Assembly (NCBI GenBank): GCA_037043015.1
Contig: CM073321.1
Coordinates: 21,883,001 to 21,947,000 of the forward strand
Reading direction: 5' to 3'
Length of the DNA: 64,000 nucleotides
From: Bryum argenteum
Taxonomy: Eukaryota; Streptophyta; Bryopsida; Bryales; Bryaceae
Shown: one piece after another, positions 47,311 through 60,778 of the stretch
Layout: every line of letters begins with the position of its first letter
Numbering within the stretch: the stretch's first letter is position 1
Translations under genes and position numbers: made by a program
The notes under the pieces: generated by a model
The model's database searches: none
Told to the model about the DNA's origin: nothing
Seen by the model: only the letters and a program-made list of their open reading frames with translations

Positions 47311-47805
47311 ACATGTAAATCATTATAATGGGAATATATACACAAAATGGTAAATATAGCCGCCTGTAATACGCCCGCCTTTAGACTGCAGTAAGCTAAA
47401 TACATTACCAAATAACCAAAGTTTATCAATAGAGAGGAGTATTCTCAAAATAAAAAGCACATTTTATCACTATAATAGACTATTCTCAAAATAAAAAGGC
47501 GATACAATGAATATACAAAACTATACTAAAATGAAAAGAGGAATTAACAAATACAGACACGTCATAAAACAAATTCACTAAAGGAGAAGAGTTTATTGAA
47601 GGAAAAATCCAGAAAACAAATTATTGGTGTAATTGTAGACCTCCTGAAGTAAAGCTTAGTAAAATCTAAATTGTACTATGAGGACGTGCATCACCAAAAG
47701 CGTAATTTCTGTCTCGCTTTCCAAGAGCTCGGCGAGCTTCTGCTGCAGAGGACAGTCCCACACGGGCGATTGTAGTTCGCAAAGGATCATTTAGGTCGAC
47801 AGGAG
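47311..47805. other. AT-rich stretch at the edge of E2
   Basis: No gene seen. The E2 boundary probably lies here, but I found no terminal repeat. Confidence 0.4.
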
Positions 47806-48144
47806 CTAAATTGCAAGGTACATCCGGGTCCGTGGAATGAATTGGGGTGTCACTATCCGTGCCTCGGTACTTGTCGTCCTCAACGGGATGTCATGACATG
47901 AAGCCGCGACAATTCGATTCCGTACATTGACATAACTATCAACGACATCATCATCATCATCCAGGACCTCTTTGGTGTAGTCCACAACGGATGCTTCCTC
48001 TCGAGCAAGATATATGTACCGCCCTCGCTGCAACTCCGAGAGTGTCCTGGACCCCTCACTATTGAAAGAGGCATCCGAAACCGTCGAGGGACCAATAGGG
48101 CAAATATCATCGAGCAAAGAACTTTGTTGTCGATCGCTGAAAAC
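47806..48144 (-). CDS. E2: final exon downstream of the FCP1-like domain
   Basis: Open minus-strand exon of 112 codons after an acceptor TGATATTCAG|GTT (exon start 48144). It reads VFSDRQQSSLLDDICPIG and contains an acidic run (VLDDDDDVVDS). No domain recognised. It lies 200 bp after the FCP1-like frame and may be its last exon. Confidence 0.45.
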   Translation of the reverse strand, partial: VFSDRQQSSLLDDICPIGPSTVSDASFNSEGSRTLSELQRGRYIYLAREEASVVDYTKEVLDDDDDVVDSYVNVRNRIVAASCHDIPLRTTSTEARIVTPQFIPRTRMYLAI

Positions 48145-48347
48145 CTGAATATCATATAAACAAACATTCAATCAGTAAAACTCATTCTTATTGTACAACT
48201 GGCAGTTGGAACAATTTGCAATTTGCAAATTCGTGACTAGCAAATAGTAATGATCTGATGAGCGATTACAACGTAAGCATTGCAATTAAGCTATACTGAC
48301 GCAAATGCAAAACAGAAAATTTAAAATAATACCGTAAAAGAAAGGAA

Positions 48348-49182
48348 TCACGACATTGTTTTCCAATTCACAAGGAGCTGGTTCCAAACATAGGGCAGAT
48401 TCCGGGACATTATGCCGTACAACTCGGAGTCCTTGGAGAGGTCATTGTGAGAGGGTCTACCACTCATAACTTGACAGAAGTTCTGAGGACCTCTCAAATG
48501 TACGGCAAAACAAAACTCGTGGATTAATTTAAGCGGATAAGAGTCTAAGGGTGGACCGTGGTGTGAATGGACCCAAGGATCAGGAAAGAGAGTGTTCAAT
48601 GGGGGAACACCCATACAAGCGGCAGGATTGCTCTCGACCATAATAAAGTTCTGGGCGTTGAAATTAGCATCCCTTCTAGTGAAGAGACGTCGACGTGGAT
48701 ATTTAAGTAGGATGGGATTAGTCGTGCCAAGATACATGGCCTTTGAGTAATTCTTCAACAAAAGTACATTGCAAGAGTTTGAAGCTAATATAATTTGGGG
48801 GACGGCAGAAGTTCTAGAGAAAACAAAGGTGCAAAGACCGTGGACAACCTGAGGATGAAGGGTACTCCAAACATGGATGTGGCAAAAACGGTCTAACACA
48901 TTAAGGAAGGGGGTAAGTCCAGGGCGACAGTATACTACCGTGTCAGCAACTACGGTGGGGATAGTGGAGGAAAGAACAGGAGGGTGTATGGGATCGGGAA
49001 AGATAAGGTACTAAGATGGCGCTTGAGACATAGGGGTAGTGGAACAAAGGACCCCGTTCAACTCCAACACCACATTCAACCACTTGCGCATGAACCCGGT
49101 GTCCATTGAGTGATGACATAGGCGGTAGGGGTTGACCGAGGGATGTAGGGAAAGTCCTGCTTGAAGATTTGGACAATCTAGC
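48348..49182 (-). pseudogene. E2 FCP1/NIF-like HAD phosphatase relative
   Basis: After an acceptor CTGCAG|GC (exon start 49182) the minus-strand frame reads MRKWLNVVLELNGVLC, then VYCRPGLTPFLNVLDRF with HIHVWSTLHP, then FIMVESNPAAC and NTLFPDPWV. These line up one by one with the E1 protein (KKWLNIVLDLNGVLC; ARKNVGDFLRQV; VLVWTSMM; LLIDDSPQES) and with FCP1-like HAD proteins. Both catalytic aspartates of the first motif are replaced (ELN) and IDDSP has become VESNP, so phosphatase activity is unlikely. One in-frame stop lies about 30 codons after the first motif. It follows the coiled-coil part of the E2 protein, as in E1. Confidence 0.65.
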
Positions 49183-49725
49183 CTGCAGCACGACAAGTGA
49201 CAATTGCGGACGATATTAAAACAAGAGTGTTACCTTGTGAAATGCTGAAGCATGCAAATGACTACTCGGAGTGATTGAGGACCGGACCACCACACCGACG
49301 CACACCACAAGGTGGTCGGTGGGGGTCCTGGTGGCAAGCGGACGGAATAAGGTACTCATAGGCGCGGCCTGATAGAGAAATGACGATGTTTAGCGCCAGG
49401 TGGTGAGGAGAATGACGCGGCAAAGTCCAGACGCAAGTGATATAATAAAAAGTCTTCATTTTATTGAATGATGTGACTACATGGTACTATCAACAAAACG
49501 TGGTACACCATCCAATAATTCGAAGACTAACTCGGAGGACCTACTCGCCGCCTTCAATGCCGGACTTCTGAAAAACAATGAGCGTCGGCTTTAAGATTCC
49601 TACAAAGATCAAACATCATACAAGCCGAGCAAAAGTATGAGCAAATGCTCATCAACCAATCAAACGCGCAGACATGTATAGAAATTTAGCTCGACCCGAG
49701 CTAAACGAACTTTTCTTTAGTTGAG
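49183..49725 (-). other. Spacer between E2 coiled-coil exon and FCP1-like gene, with a palindrome
   Basis: No convincing gene. A perfect E2 palindrome (TTAGCTCG-ACC-CGAGCTAA) lies at 49686-49704, 22 bp after the stop of the preceding frame. An open frame at 49262-49459 has no family features. Confidence 0.6.
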
Positions 49726-51768
49726 TCAGAACCTCATCGTGGGATTAGTCGTAGGTACTGAGTCAGGTTCGTCGTTGGCAGAGTCAAGTGAGATTGGGAC
49801 ACCATGAACCGCTCTCTCTGCATCTTCTTGCAACTCCTGAACACCCTCAGAAGCCTCATGCGCAGACGCCACACCAATCGAGACGGGGGTCACCAAGAGC
49901 GAGGATGCGCCGTTACGAACATCTTCATCCGCTGGCCCGTAGTCGCTGGCTTTGTAGTCCACATTGTCGTTTCGGTGGTCTGGCACCTCGAGCTGATGAA
50001 CGCCATCGTTTTCTCTTGGATTGGCGTTATCAGCTTTCGAAGGAGATGCGTCAACAATAATCTCCTCAATAACAACGTCCGGTAGTGAGGTAGACGGAGC
50101 AGGAAGAATGCACGCAGGAACTGAAGGAATCGGAAGTGTTGTGCGCTCGAGTGGAGTTTGAGTGGTGGAAGTCAAAGGCCCACAGATAGCTAAAGTAGGT
50201 TGATTGACGAGGTTGTAGGAGGCAAGGGGAAGAGCCACCTTTGCTACATGGGTCATCAAACTCCTCAAATCGCTCAAATCGCCCAAAACTCTGGAATTTG
50301 AGCTCTCCAAACTCGAGAACTTGGATTCGATTTTGAGTTGATCTAATCGCCATTGCTCCTCTAACCTAGCATGATCTGCCCGCCGTTGCTCCTCCGACTT
50401 AGAAAGATCTGCAAACCTTTGCGCCTCACGTCTTGCATTTAGAGCTTCCTCTTCAGCTCTTTTGGCAGACCTTCTCTCCTCCTTTCCCTTCTCACGCTGT
50501 GCTCGCTTGGCATCCTTTGAGAGTGGAAGGGCAATGTTCGTCTCAATTTTTACTCGAGGTTGTGAAGGTTCCCCTTCCTCTTGCGGACCTAGACCCAGAC
50601 TTATGAGGGGATCAGCAGCACCGTCCGCAGGCGTGGGAGAATCCGGCTCACCCGAAAAATTAAAAAATGTAGTCTCCACCTTCTCGTCGGGGTCGTCCGC
50701 GTGAGTATTCCAAACACCCTTCTTCAACAAAGGAAGGTTCCGTGCACGTAAAGGATGCACCACAGGCGGTGGAGGCGGTGATGACACCATTGCAACTGGC
50801 AGAGGCGGCGATGACTCCCTTGTAACTGCCGGAGGCAACGATGATACCCTTGCTAGTGCTGCTGCCGGCGATGGGGCCAACATGTGAGCGGGAGAGGAGA
50901 CGACATCATCACCCAAATTCATGGGCGAGGGATCAATAGTGTCATCCTCGTAAAAACCTTTACAACCATCATCGGCGTTCTCCTCGTCAGAACTATCCAA
51001 GGTAGCCGCATCCCCGGGCATCCTCTCTTGTCCGAGAACAACCTCCTCATCCGACTGAGACCCAAAAACATCATTTACCGCCTTCGTGCGGGTCTCTTGA
51101 CGATGGTCTGAATTATCATCTTCAATATCATCGTCTTCGCTAAGAGCATCAGGGAGGCCGATGGAAGCGAGTGTTTCCTCAAGCAGCATAGGGGGATTTA
51201 GCTCGACTCGAGCTAAATCAACACCGCGAGTCAGAGATCGTCTTCGGTCACTAGAAGTTCCCCTGGATAGTCAAGGACGAGCATGCCCACCACGACCACG
51301 ACCACCGGATGAAGGAGCGCCTCCACGACTGGGAACAGCGATTGAAGGAGCGCCTCCACTACCACCAAACGATGGATGATTACCACGAGCACGACCACCC
51401 GACGATGGATGACCACCACGAGCACGACCACCACGAGCACCACAACCACGGGCACCACCACCAGACGATAGATCGCCACCACCAGCAGATGATGATTCGC
51501 CACCACGAGCCACATCAGCAGACGATGTCTCACCACGACGAGCACGACTACCAGACGACGATGCCTCACCACGCCCACGCCCAGCAGAACAGGTAAACCC
51601 AGTCTCAGGCGAAGACCCAGGCTTCGGACCATGAACCCAAGCTGGATTCACATAGGCGTCCTCACAAAAGTCGTTGGGATCGAGATTAAAACTATCTGCC
51701 TGGACGGCTATATATTTCTCCAACTAATCTTCGTCTTTGTAGACAATATGAGTCTGAAGATTAAGCAT
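49726..51768 (-). pseudogene. E2 protein, third exon: methyltransferase end, Gly/Arg-rich and coiled-coil parts
   Basis: One minus-strand frame of 681 codons runs from an acceptor (GTGAG|ATG at 51768) to 49726, with two in-frame stops. It starts MLNLQTHIVYKDED, which aligns with MFGAHHYGFVDKEDV at the same exon start in E1, the strand after motif I of a methyltransferase. Next come a Gly/Arg/Ser-rich stretch (51300-51600), an acidic part (SEDDDIEDDNSD), Pro-rich SSPPPPPVV, and a strong coiled coil (KDAKRAQREKGKEERRSAKR and onwards, ~50530-50280). A palindrome at 51198-51216 is in the coding frame and encodes LARVEL. The order of parts matches E1. Confidence 0.6.
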
Positions 51769-53303
51769 CTCACAAATGAAAACACAGTAAGTAAAGTAAG
51801 AAGAACGTATGTTAGCCGGGGTACGGGTATGGAGATGCCCGAGGTATGAGAACGGGGAAGGTAAAGGTAGGAAACAGGGAGAAGACCGGGGCATGGAGAC
51901 GACGCTCACAATTACTCCCAGGGTCCGGGTAGGGTATGGCGGTCGTTGACCGGGCCGCAATCACCTAGTGATTAATTCGGTCGGGCAAGCCAGTCCTGAG
52001 CGGCCGAGGTATGATCAAGGGGGGTCAAGACCCATGGTTACAGTCTCCCAAGGTGACTTGTCCTTGGCTCACTTCCACGGCCACGGTGCGTGGCCTGTGT
52101 CCGTTTGTTAGCTAGATCCATGTGGTTTTCTTCCATGTCCCGTGCCTCGGATGCCAACGTGGTGTGAATATCCTGTAGGCTTAGGGACTGTCCCAGGTTT
52201 GTGGTCTTTGTGAGTGTAGTATTGTTTCGATTTTGTGGCGTTGACTATCGTGGCGTGGGTGTCGTAGTTCGTCTTTGTTGACGAGGAGTACGGTATTGTC
52301 GGTAGAACCAATCAGACCGTATATGGGCCATGCCATATCGACTCAAATTTAGACCGTTTGAGTTTGGGGTCTCGGGGCACCAAAGTACTTGGTCACCCTT
52401 TTGAAACACCCGTGGAGGCTGCGTTCACTGGAAATGGCGGGCCGTCGGGGTCTGTTTGTGATGTATGTGCAATGTAGCCGGGGTTCTAATTTCTTCGAGG
52501 TGGTGTAGGTCGTTGATGCGGGTGCCAAAGACTTCGTGGGGTGTAATCCCTCGGTCAGTAGTGTTTGGAACGTTGGTACGATGTACTCCGTGGGAAGCGG
52601 GGTTGAGTACCGTAAACCATTTCGAACGGGCCGGCATTTGTGGCGCTTTGACGGCGACACGGTAAGCCCAGTGCGGCCGTAGACAATCATCCCGATCCGC
52701 CCGATTTGCGTGCACAAATCTTTTCAAAGATATTAATTAGTGTCTTGTTTGTCGACTCTGCCGCCCATTTCCCCGAGGGTAATACATGGCTGTCTTTGGT
52801 GCGATGTTTGATAACGTGGTTATCGAGAGGTCCTGTATGACGGTATTCGCGAAATGCGTGCCTTGATGCGATACTATCTCCAGGGGGCATCCAAACCTTG
52901 TAATTATGTTTTCGTAAATGAACGAGGCTGTGACGACGGCGGTGTTGGTCCGCAGAGGCTTGGCCTCTACCCACTTCGTAGTGTAGTCCGTGGCCACGAG
53001 GATGTACTTGTACCCCTGGCGTCTAACTGGTTTGATTGGTCCCACGAAATCCAACCCCCACCGTTGAAATGGTCCCAGGGGAGGTATGGCCTTCATTGGT
53101 ACTTTGCCTTGGTGCTGAAAATTTGTTGTGGAAATTTGACAGGCGTGGCAATTTTTGACATGGGCAATCACGTCTTTGTGGAGCGTTGGCCACTAGTACT
53201 TGGCGGAGAGAATCTTCTTTACCGTGGTGTCAGGGCCCTGGTGGCCTCCTGCGGGTCCATCGTGGAGATGTCTGATGATCTGCTGCTGCTGTTCAGTGGG
53301 TAC

Positions 53304-56300
53304 TGTGAGGTCAAATCCCGGTGTCCCGGTTTCTAACTCACAAGTGGGCCGTGGAGATGGGTGCACACAAGACAATCCTTCCAAGCAATGGACAATAAAA
53401 TTCATACAAGCATAAAATTCCTACTTTGCATTCAACATAGAAGCACAATCATTCAATCAACCCTCAATTTAATCCCTATAAATTGCAATTCCATGAGTGA
53501 CTCAAGCCCCAAAACCCATCAAAAATTGAGCCTAGGAAGCTACAATTGCATCCCTTGAGCCACTAGGGCCTTGGGCTCAATTATGGGGTCAAATAGGACC
53601 TAAACTCAAGCAAAAGCCCCCAAAATGCATCAAACTATACTACTACAGCACACTTTCTAAGCTCACAAAAATGGTAGATTCAATTGTAAACCCCCATTTC
53701 TCGGTTCCAAGGCAATCAAAACCCATACACATGCTCATAACTCATTCCTACAATGCAAGATACACTTGAATGAGACACTAGGGTTTCCTAGGAAAAAATT
53801 GGACAGCGCTTCCGCGCTTGACCCAATACTTCCAAATCAAGCCCTAATTCAGCAAATGAACAAAACTTTGAACAACAAGAACCTAGTGAAACTCGGACAG
53901 CGCTTCCGCACTGATTACAAATTCCCGAATTTTTTACCTATCTTTTATAATTTCAGCCCAAATTTGGGCAGCACTTCCGCACTACCCTTTACACACGGAA
54001 CACCCTACTTACACCTCTAACATTCCAGCACACTCATTCATTCAATTAGACAACCATCACACACATAAGATAACATGAATCACACCAACAACAAACAATC
54101 AATTTTTTGGCAATTAGTTTTGCCGTTTTCAAAATAGAGGTCCACAATTTCTATCAAAGCATTCTACAACCAACCATAAGCAACACAAACAATAAAGGAG
54201 GAGGGGGGCTCCCTCTATATTAGCACCCTGTCTACCCTCCGTAGTATCACGGGGAGGGGACAGGGCTGCTGTTGCTGCCGTGGCTCTCCTTCGCCGGGCT
54301 GCTGGCTACTGCGCCGTCGGGGCTGCTCACGTACTTATCGCCGATGGCTGAATCGCCGCGCTCTGTCGCCGCTCACCGTCGCCCGTTCAACACTCGCCGA
54401 TAGCCGCAGCTCCTACTCGCCGTGGTCCGGCCCAATACGCTTGTCGGTAACTCTTCCACTGACCGACTGCTGCGGCGCTGCTGAGATTCTCTCGCGCCAC
54501 CGATCAACGCCGTGTGGGCGCTGACTGTCCGTCGTCGAGGCTCCGCCCTCCGCAACTCATTCGGCCGCCTCGTCGGTGGCTCGCGACTACCTCCACCGAC
54601 ATCGCTTGCTACCGATCCTCGTTCGAGATCGCCGGTTCTCCTCTGCTCGACCGTGCGGTGCCGTCCTCGTCGAGGTCGCCGTGATGATCGCCGTCCTTGG
54701 CGGGTCACAACCTTCCCGATCTCTCCGACCCCCAGGCTGCGGTGTCGCACCCTCCGCCGTTCATATCACGATGCTCCGCCTCGAGCCGCCGGGCCGGAGT
54801 GTTGCCGAGTCGGTGGAGGTTGCTTGTCCCCGCGTCGCCGGGTCTCCGCAGCCGCTCCTCCACAAATGCCGCCGAACTAGTCGCCTTTGCCGGTTGCCGC
54901 CACGCCGTTGTTGCCCGATCTGCGGCTCCCTGATCGCCGTTGATCGGCCTCGCGTCGTTACCGTCACCCTTCCACCCTCCGATCTCCCCACGCGATCGAT
55001 TTACGAAACAGAATCCACTCAAAATCCCCTAAAACTCCAATCACACATTTCCAAAGAAGAAAGATCCAGCCTAATCTTCCGAGTTTTCCTTGGCAATTTC
55101 TTGCTCTAGGGTTTCATACCCTAGATCCAATGCCACGAGAACTCTACACACCAAAAACTTGAATCTCCACGCAAAAACTCCAACAATTGCACACAACCCA
55201 AAAAAAACTAGCCTAACGGCTTCCCTTCCAATTCCCTCCTCCTCCTGGTCGATCCAGGGAGGTTGAAGCAAAAGCTTCATCCGTCCAATTGGGCGGATTT
55301 CATCCGTCCAGTTGGACGGACTTCCATCCATAGTATTTCCTAACCCATTGGGCAAGATAAAGGCACCCCACCTCGTACTAGGAGTTTTGTAGAAGGTAAA
55401 GGCAAAAACGGGGCAACCCGACTCCTACTTAGGAATACATAATCGCTAAAACCTACTAAAACTCGCCATTTAATATATTGGCATTTATCAAAAATACTAA
55501 TTAGGTATAAATTAGAGCAAGAACGGCCGCTTGTGCCAAAACTCCTTATGAGACCATGGGTATTCCGTGAATCTACGAAATGAGCTAAAACGACTAATTA
55601 AACCATGAAAACTTGATAATTACGCTAAAACTTTGCGGGAACGTATTCCCGCTAGAGTGAACCGTTTTGCGGGTTCACACTAGGACGCGTGTAACTCTCT
55701 ATTTACTTATGCATTTGCAATAACACCCTTACTTGTATTCTTATCAATATAAAAGATTATAAATAAAATAAGCTACATAGTTTTAATTTTCATATTGATT
55801 TTTGAACACTTTAACACATACCTTTGGTTCATTTAGCTAATTTAAGTGTTATTATTAATTCTTCTATTCTTTTGTTCTTTATTTCTTTATTATTAAAAGT
55901 TATAATCATTGCGTGTAAATCATGATTGATGTATAAATGAAATTTTCCTAGAATTATCTTTGTGTTTCCATAATCTCCATAAAGTGATAATTACTAAGCT
56001 CAAGAATTAAAATCATATTATGCTTGCGTCTATCTATATTTCCACTTGTTTTTCGATATTATGATAAATTTGAAAACTATAAATCCAATAAATAAAATAA
56101 ATTACGAATGAAAATTAATTCAATTAAAAACTTAAAAACTAATTCCGTAATGCAACTAACTTATTTGTTTCAAAATCATCTATTTAGATTTTAATTATAC
56201 ATAGGCTGATAAAATATTTGTTACTCTTTCTATCACACTTTGTAACAATGACCTAAATAATTCACTACAGATCAATCTTAAAATAGATCAATTAAAATAA

Positions 56301-56694
56301 CTCAATTAGAATCTCAGAATAACACATTCAAAATAATTGAATACTATACCTAGAATAGTCTGGAGATATAATTTACGAGATAATAATCTTGCAATATTTA
56401 ACATCAAATAACTCATTTATTATTTTAGAATATTTCGCTTAAGATATCTCAATTCTAATCTCAATGAATAAAACCACTAATAAAATTCTTGAATACTATA
56501 CCTATTATACTAAACGTAATTTACTTAATATTTATTCTAGTCTACCACACCAAATTTAGTAAATTATTAAGTTAATGAGCCTCAACTTATTTAGTACTAA
56601 AGTACTGAACTTAGAATATTTTAGTTAAAAAAATATTAATTCTAAAATACCATTCTAAAATTCCCGCTAGAGTGAACCGTTTTGCGGGTTCACA
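53304..56694 (-). mobile_element. LTR-type insertion nested in the Gypsy element
   Basis: It lies between the RNase H and integrase parts of the Gypsy element and is flanked by GGTAC at 53299-53303 and 56695-56699. The ends are TG...CA. The first ~36 bp of its minus-strand end (GTGAACCCGCAAAACGG and following) recur at 55645-55680, so it seems to contain one long LTR (about 2.4 kb) plus part of a second. It includes a motif CAGCGCTTCCGC in three copies (53802-53980), a GC-rich segment (54200-55000) and AT-rich DNA (55690-56640). No pol part seen. Confidence 0.65.
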
Positions 56695-59600
56695 GGTACG
56701 CATAGCCGGATCTCCTGATCCGGCCCCCGTTTGTATAATTTCCCATGGACCACGGTGTAAGGGAGTGTTGTCTGCACGAAGCTGACCCTGCGTGTCCCCA
56801 TTATGTCCACGGGAGTGTTGCCCGTGGTGAGATATCTAATGATATCAGCCCTCCAATCGTCCCCGTGCTCCTTGGTGTCCGTGGCGATTTGCGTGGCTTG
56901 TACATAAGCCTCGTTGAAGGAGTCATCTATTCCTTCTGTCGTGGCGTTGGTGTCCCTGGACAAGTAGTCTGCCACGATGTGTCGCTTCCCGGGGACGTAT
57001 ACCACTTCGAAGTCGTATTCGAGGAGTATCATGATCCACCGAGCCACTCGCCCCGTGACCAATGTCTGGTTTACGAGGTATGACAAGCTGTGGTGGTCGA
57101 CCATGAACCGGAATTTCTTCCCGAGGAGGTAATGTCTAAACTTTTTGATGGCGTATATCATTGCCAAGGCTTCCCGCTCCGTGGTGGAGTAGTTTCGTTC
57201 GGCATGGTTGAGTAGTCTACTAGCGTATGCCACGGGTTAATCGTACTTGCCATTTACATTTTGTGCTAGCATTACTTCCACGGCAAGATTAGACGCGTCC
57301 GTGTGGACGTGGAATGGTTTAGACCATCCGGGCTATGAGTATCGGTGCGTTGGGTATGCGTTTTTATCTTATCCAACGCCGCTTGTGCCTCGGGTGTCCA
57401 GTCCCGTGGGTATGTGTACTTGGCATGGTTCAAAGCCGTGATCGGGGCGGTGATGTAGGCTAGTTTTTCTATATAAATTCGGTTGAACTGTGCTAGACCC
57501 AGGAGCCGTTGTACGCCTTTTTGATTTGTTGGTGGTGTCATGTCCAGGATGTCTTTGATCTTCTCAGGATCGGGAAGCTTGCCATATTTACACACGATGT
57601 AACCCAAGATAACCCCCGCGAAGTACAGAAACATGCACTTGTCCGCGTTAAGGCTTACCCCGTTGGCTCTACAGGCGTGGAAAATTTGCCTGAGATGCGA
57701 AACATGGTCTTTCATCTTGCCGTAGACGGTGCCATCGTCCAGGTAGATGCGGAAGAACTGTTTGAGGTATGGTCTGAAGATTAATTCCATGACCCGTTGA
57801 AATGTCATGGGTGCGTCTTTGGCCCCGAAGGGCATGCGCTCGAATTGGTACGGTCCCCATTCCGTGGAAAAAGCCGTTTTACCTTTGTCTTGCTCTGCCA
57901 TGGCTACTTGGTAGTACCCTGAAAAGCAATCAATGAACGAGTACATTTCATGTCCAAAGAACCTCGTCGATGATCTCTTCCATGTATGGTAATGGATAAT
58001 GGTCCTTTTTTGTCGCGGCGTTGAGTTTTCTCAAAATCCACACGGATGCGCAACGTGCCGTTTTTGGAATAATGACCATGGGAGAGAGCCACGGTCTTTG
58101 CATCCACGGGCGAAATGAACTTGGCGTGGAGTAGTTTGTCTAGTTCACTTTTGACTCGGGCGGCGTAGTTCGGATTCATCCTGTACCTCCGTTCTTTGTC
58201 TGGGGTTGTTGCACCGGGGATGAGATCGATGGTATGTTCGGCCAAGGAATTGGGGATGCCTTTCGGTCCTCGTGGTTCCGAGGCGAATATGTCCCCCTGT
58301 ACTCGTGGAACAGGCGATGGCGGCTTGCTTAATGCCCGGTGGTGCGTCTGTGTTGATTTTAATGTACTTGGGCTCGTCTGTTGTTCCGAGGTTGACCACC
58401 GGTATCTCTCTCTTGGCCCCGTGTGTCCATCCCATGATGGTTTCGTGATGTAATGCCGTTTTGGCCGGGACGGCGTTCACCACAACCTCTCCAGCTATCT
58501 CCCGGGTGAAATGCTCGGGAATATCCAGTTTTTCTTCTTGCATCAGACTAGCCAAATGTATATCCTTTCTACGGGTATCAGGGTAGGTGTGCGTGTGAGT
58601 ACGAGCCTCTTGCTTGCTGTTGTGAATTCTTCTGGCCAATCCGTTCCGGCCGAAGTTCGGATCTGGTTCATCTTGGCACGGGTCAGACAGCTATCCACGG
58701 GGATGACCACGGTTCTTCCGTGGTGTTGCAGGTGGATCTGATTTTTTGTCCAGTCGTGAATTGCTTGCATGTCTCGCAACCACGGCCTCCCTAAAATTAC
58801 CGGAAAATTGCTGTCATGTGGCATATCGATGATTACGAATGTTGCTGGTGTTGATACTCCGTGTATTGCAATCCCGACCATGGTGAGAATTCCCAGGGGT
58901 GTGACTGGAGCGTCATTAGCCATACGTAAAATGAAACAAGCGCCTCGGGGCTGCGGCAATCCTAGTGTTTGTCGAACATGGTTGCTCATTACGTTCACGC
59001 CCGACCCTCCATCTACGAGGACGTTGGTTAGCGTCTGTCCCCCGAGTTGCACTCGTATCACTGCAGCGTCGGGGTCCAAAGTGGTGGCATTAACTTCCAC
59101 GAACGCGGGATCTGATTTTGCCTCGTTTAACGCAGCCCGTTGTAAATATTGCTGCAGTTCGGGGCTGATTTGTACTAACTTTGCCAGGGTGATGGTCACG
59201 TTAGTAGTGTCCAGTATTTGCTGCAGGGTGTGATCCGTGGCACGTCCTTGGTCCGGGAGTGAGGCTTCCAGGTCATTTTGTATATCTGTTCTCAGGTTGT
59301 GCGGCCGCTCCCAGGTGTTTTTAAAATGGCTTTCTGTTCCCACCACGTGGTTCGGGAATCGGCTTTTGATCTTGTCGTCATCTGCGGAGGCCGATATCGT
59401 GGACACATTAGTCTCGATCCGTGCACCTCGATCGGCGTTACCCCTCCCCTCCCGTGAGCCGCGGTGTTTGTGTTCGGGGCCCCGGTATTATTGTTTCGAT
59501 TTTGAGCCCATTTCTGTTTGAATATTGGGCACGCTCCGTCGGTGGTCGATCCTCCGCATTCCCAAAGATGCATCGAGCGGCGGGCTGAAAGGCATCCACG

Positions 59601-60703
59601 TTAACCTCGTCGGGGTATACCGCGGCCATGGTGTTCCCGGGGCGCGCGAGTCCTGGGGCGGCGTTGTATTGGTGGAATACCAAAGATCGTCCAAGGTGTT
59701 TTTTTCCACGGTCTCGCACAGGAGGTTGTCACCCTGGCATCCCGCCGTGTCGAGGCGATGGTAAAATGGGGGCTTGTGTACGCTTTTAGGGCCGTGAGCT
59801 CTCTGATGTCATTTGCGGCGAGAGAATGTCCGCAACGCGTTTTACGCCACGGATGACAATGCCGTTTTGTATCCATGGAAGTAGCCCCTTTTTAAACCAT
59901 TCACACATATACTCGTCTTCGGGCCGTTGGCTAAGTTTATCCGCCAACTGCTTGAATCTATCATAAAACTTATCTACAGGCTCGTTCGTGGATTGAGTAA
60001 TTGATCCCAATGCTTGGAGGACTTCCGAACTTGTTTTAAGTTTTCGAAACTTGTGTAAAAAACTACGCTCCATATCTTCCCAACTGGCATTGTTGTGTTC
60101 TGATTCGAAGTCGATGTACCAGTTGATATGGTTTCCTTGGAGCGTGGTACCAAAAATGTTCTGCAAATCCGTGGCATGGAAAATGTCGTTCGTGCGCGCG
60201 ATTACCTTAAATCTCCTGATGTGCTAGTCTGGGTCCCCCGATTCGTCGAACACGGGGTAAGGTATTTTGGGTAACTTAGCTTGGGCGTCAAGGCTCCCGG
60301 GGTTATGTGATACACTTGGGATCCCCGTGGGTACCACTACGGGTGGCGGGGATGGCATTCCCGAAGTGCTTGAGCTGGCCGCGACGTTGTTTCCCCGAGG
60401 GATGGTTGCCGATCTGGCTGCCTCTTCGGGTTCCCCCTCACTCCTTGGTGTGGAAGCGATAGCCTCGGGGTTACCATTACCTTGGATATCTTGGTATTTC
60501 AGGCTAAGCAGTTCTAGCTTAGCGTTCGTGGCATCGTTCTTAGCAGCCAGATCTGTCATCTGCTGCTTCATCCACTGTAGTATCTCCTTGGTTTCATCCT
60601 CATGTTGCACTATTTCTTCCTTATCTGCAACAATATTTTCCACGGCTTTTTCCGCGGCGTGCCTTTTCGGGGGCATTTCCTTTCCTAGTGGCTTGTAGCC
60701 AGA

Positions 60704-60710
<7 letters not shown>

Positions 60711-60743
<33 letters not shown>
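60711..60743. repeat. Homopolymer T tract
   Basis: About 33 T in a row (A on the coding strand of the Gypsy element) in the leader between LTR and gag. It may also be an assembly or sequencing weak point. Confidence 0.9.
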
Positions 60744-60746
<3 letters not shown>

Positions 60747-60778
60747 TCAGCATTCCATCCCCAGCATGGTCGCCAAAA

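Noticed and set aside
51309-51596. His/Asp-rich plus-strand frame
   Set aside because: It is the antisense of the Gly/Arg/Ser-rich repeat in the E2 protein.
54373-55109. Arg- and Pro-rich frames on both strands at 54.4-55.1 kb
   Set aside because: High GC leaves all frames open; no domain; they lie in an LTR-type insertion.
55645-56694. Helitron end (hairpin plus CTAG) at the repeated GTGAACC hairpin
   Set aside because: CTAG is too close to the hairpin and the segment has TG...CA ends with a 5-bp duplication, which fits an LTR-type insertion better.
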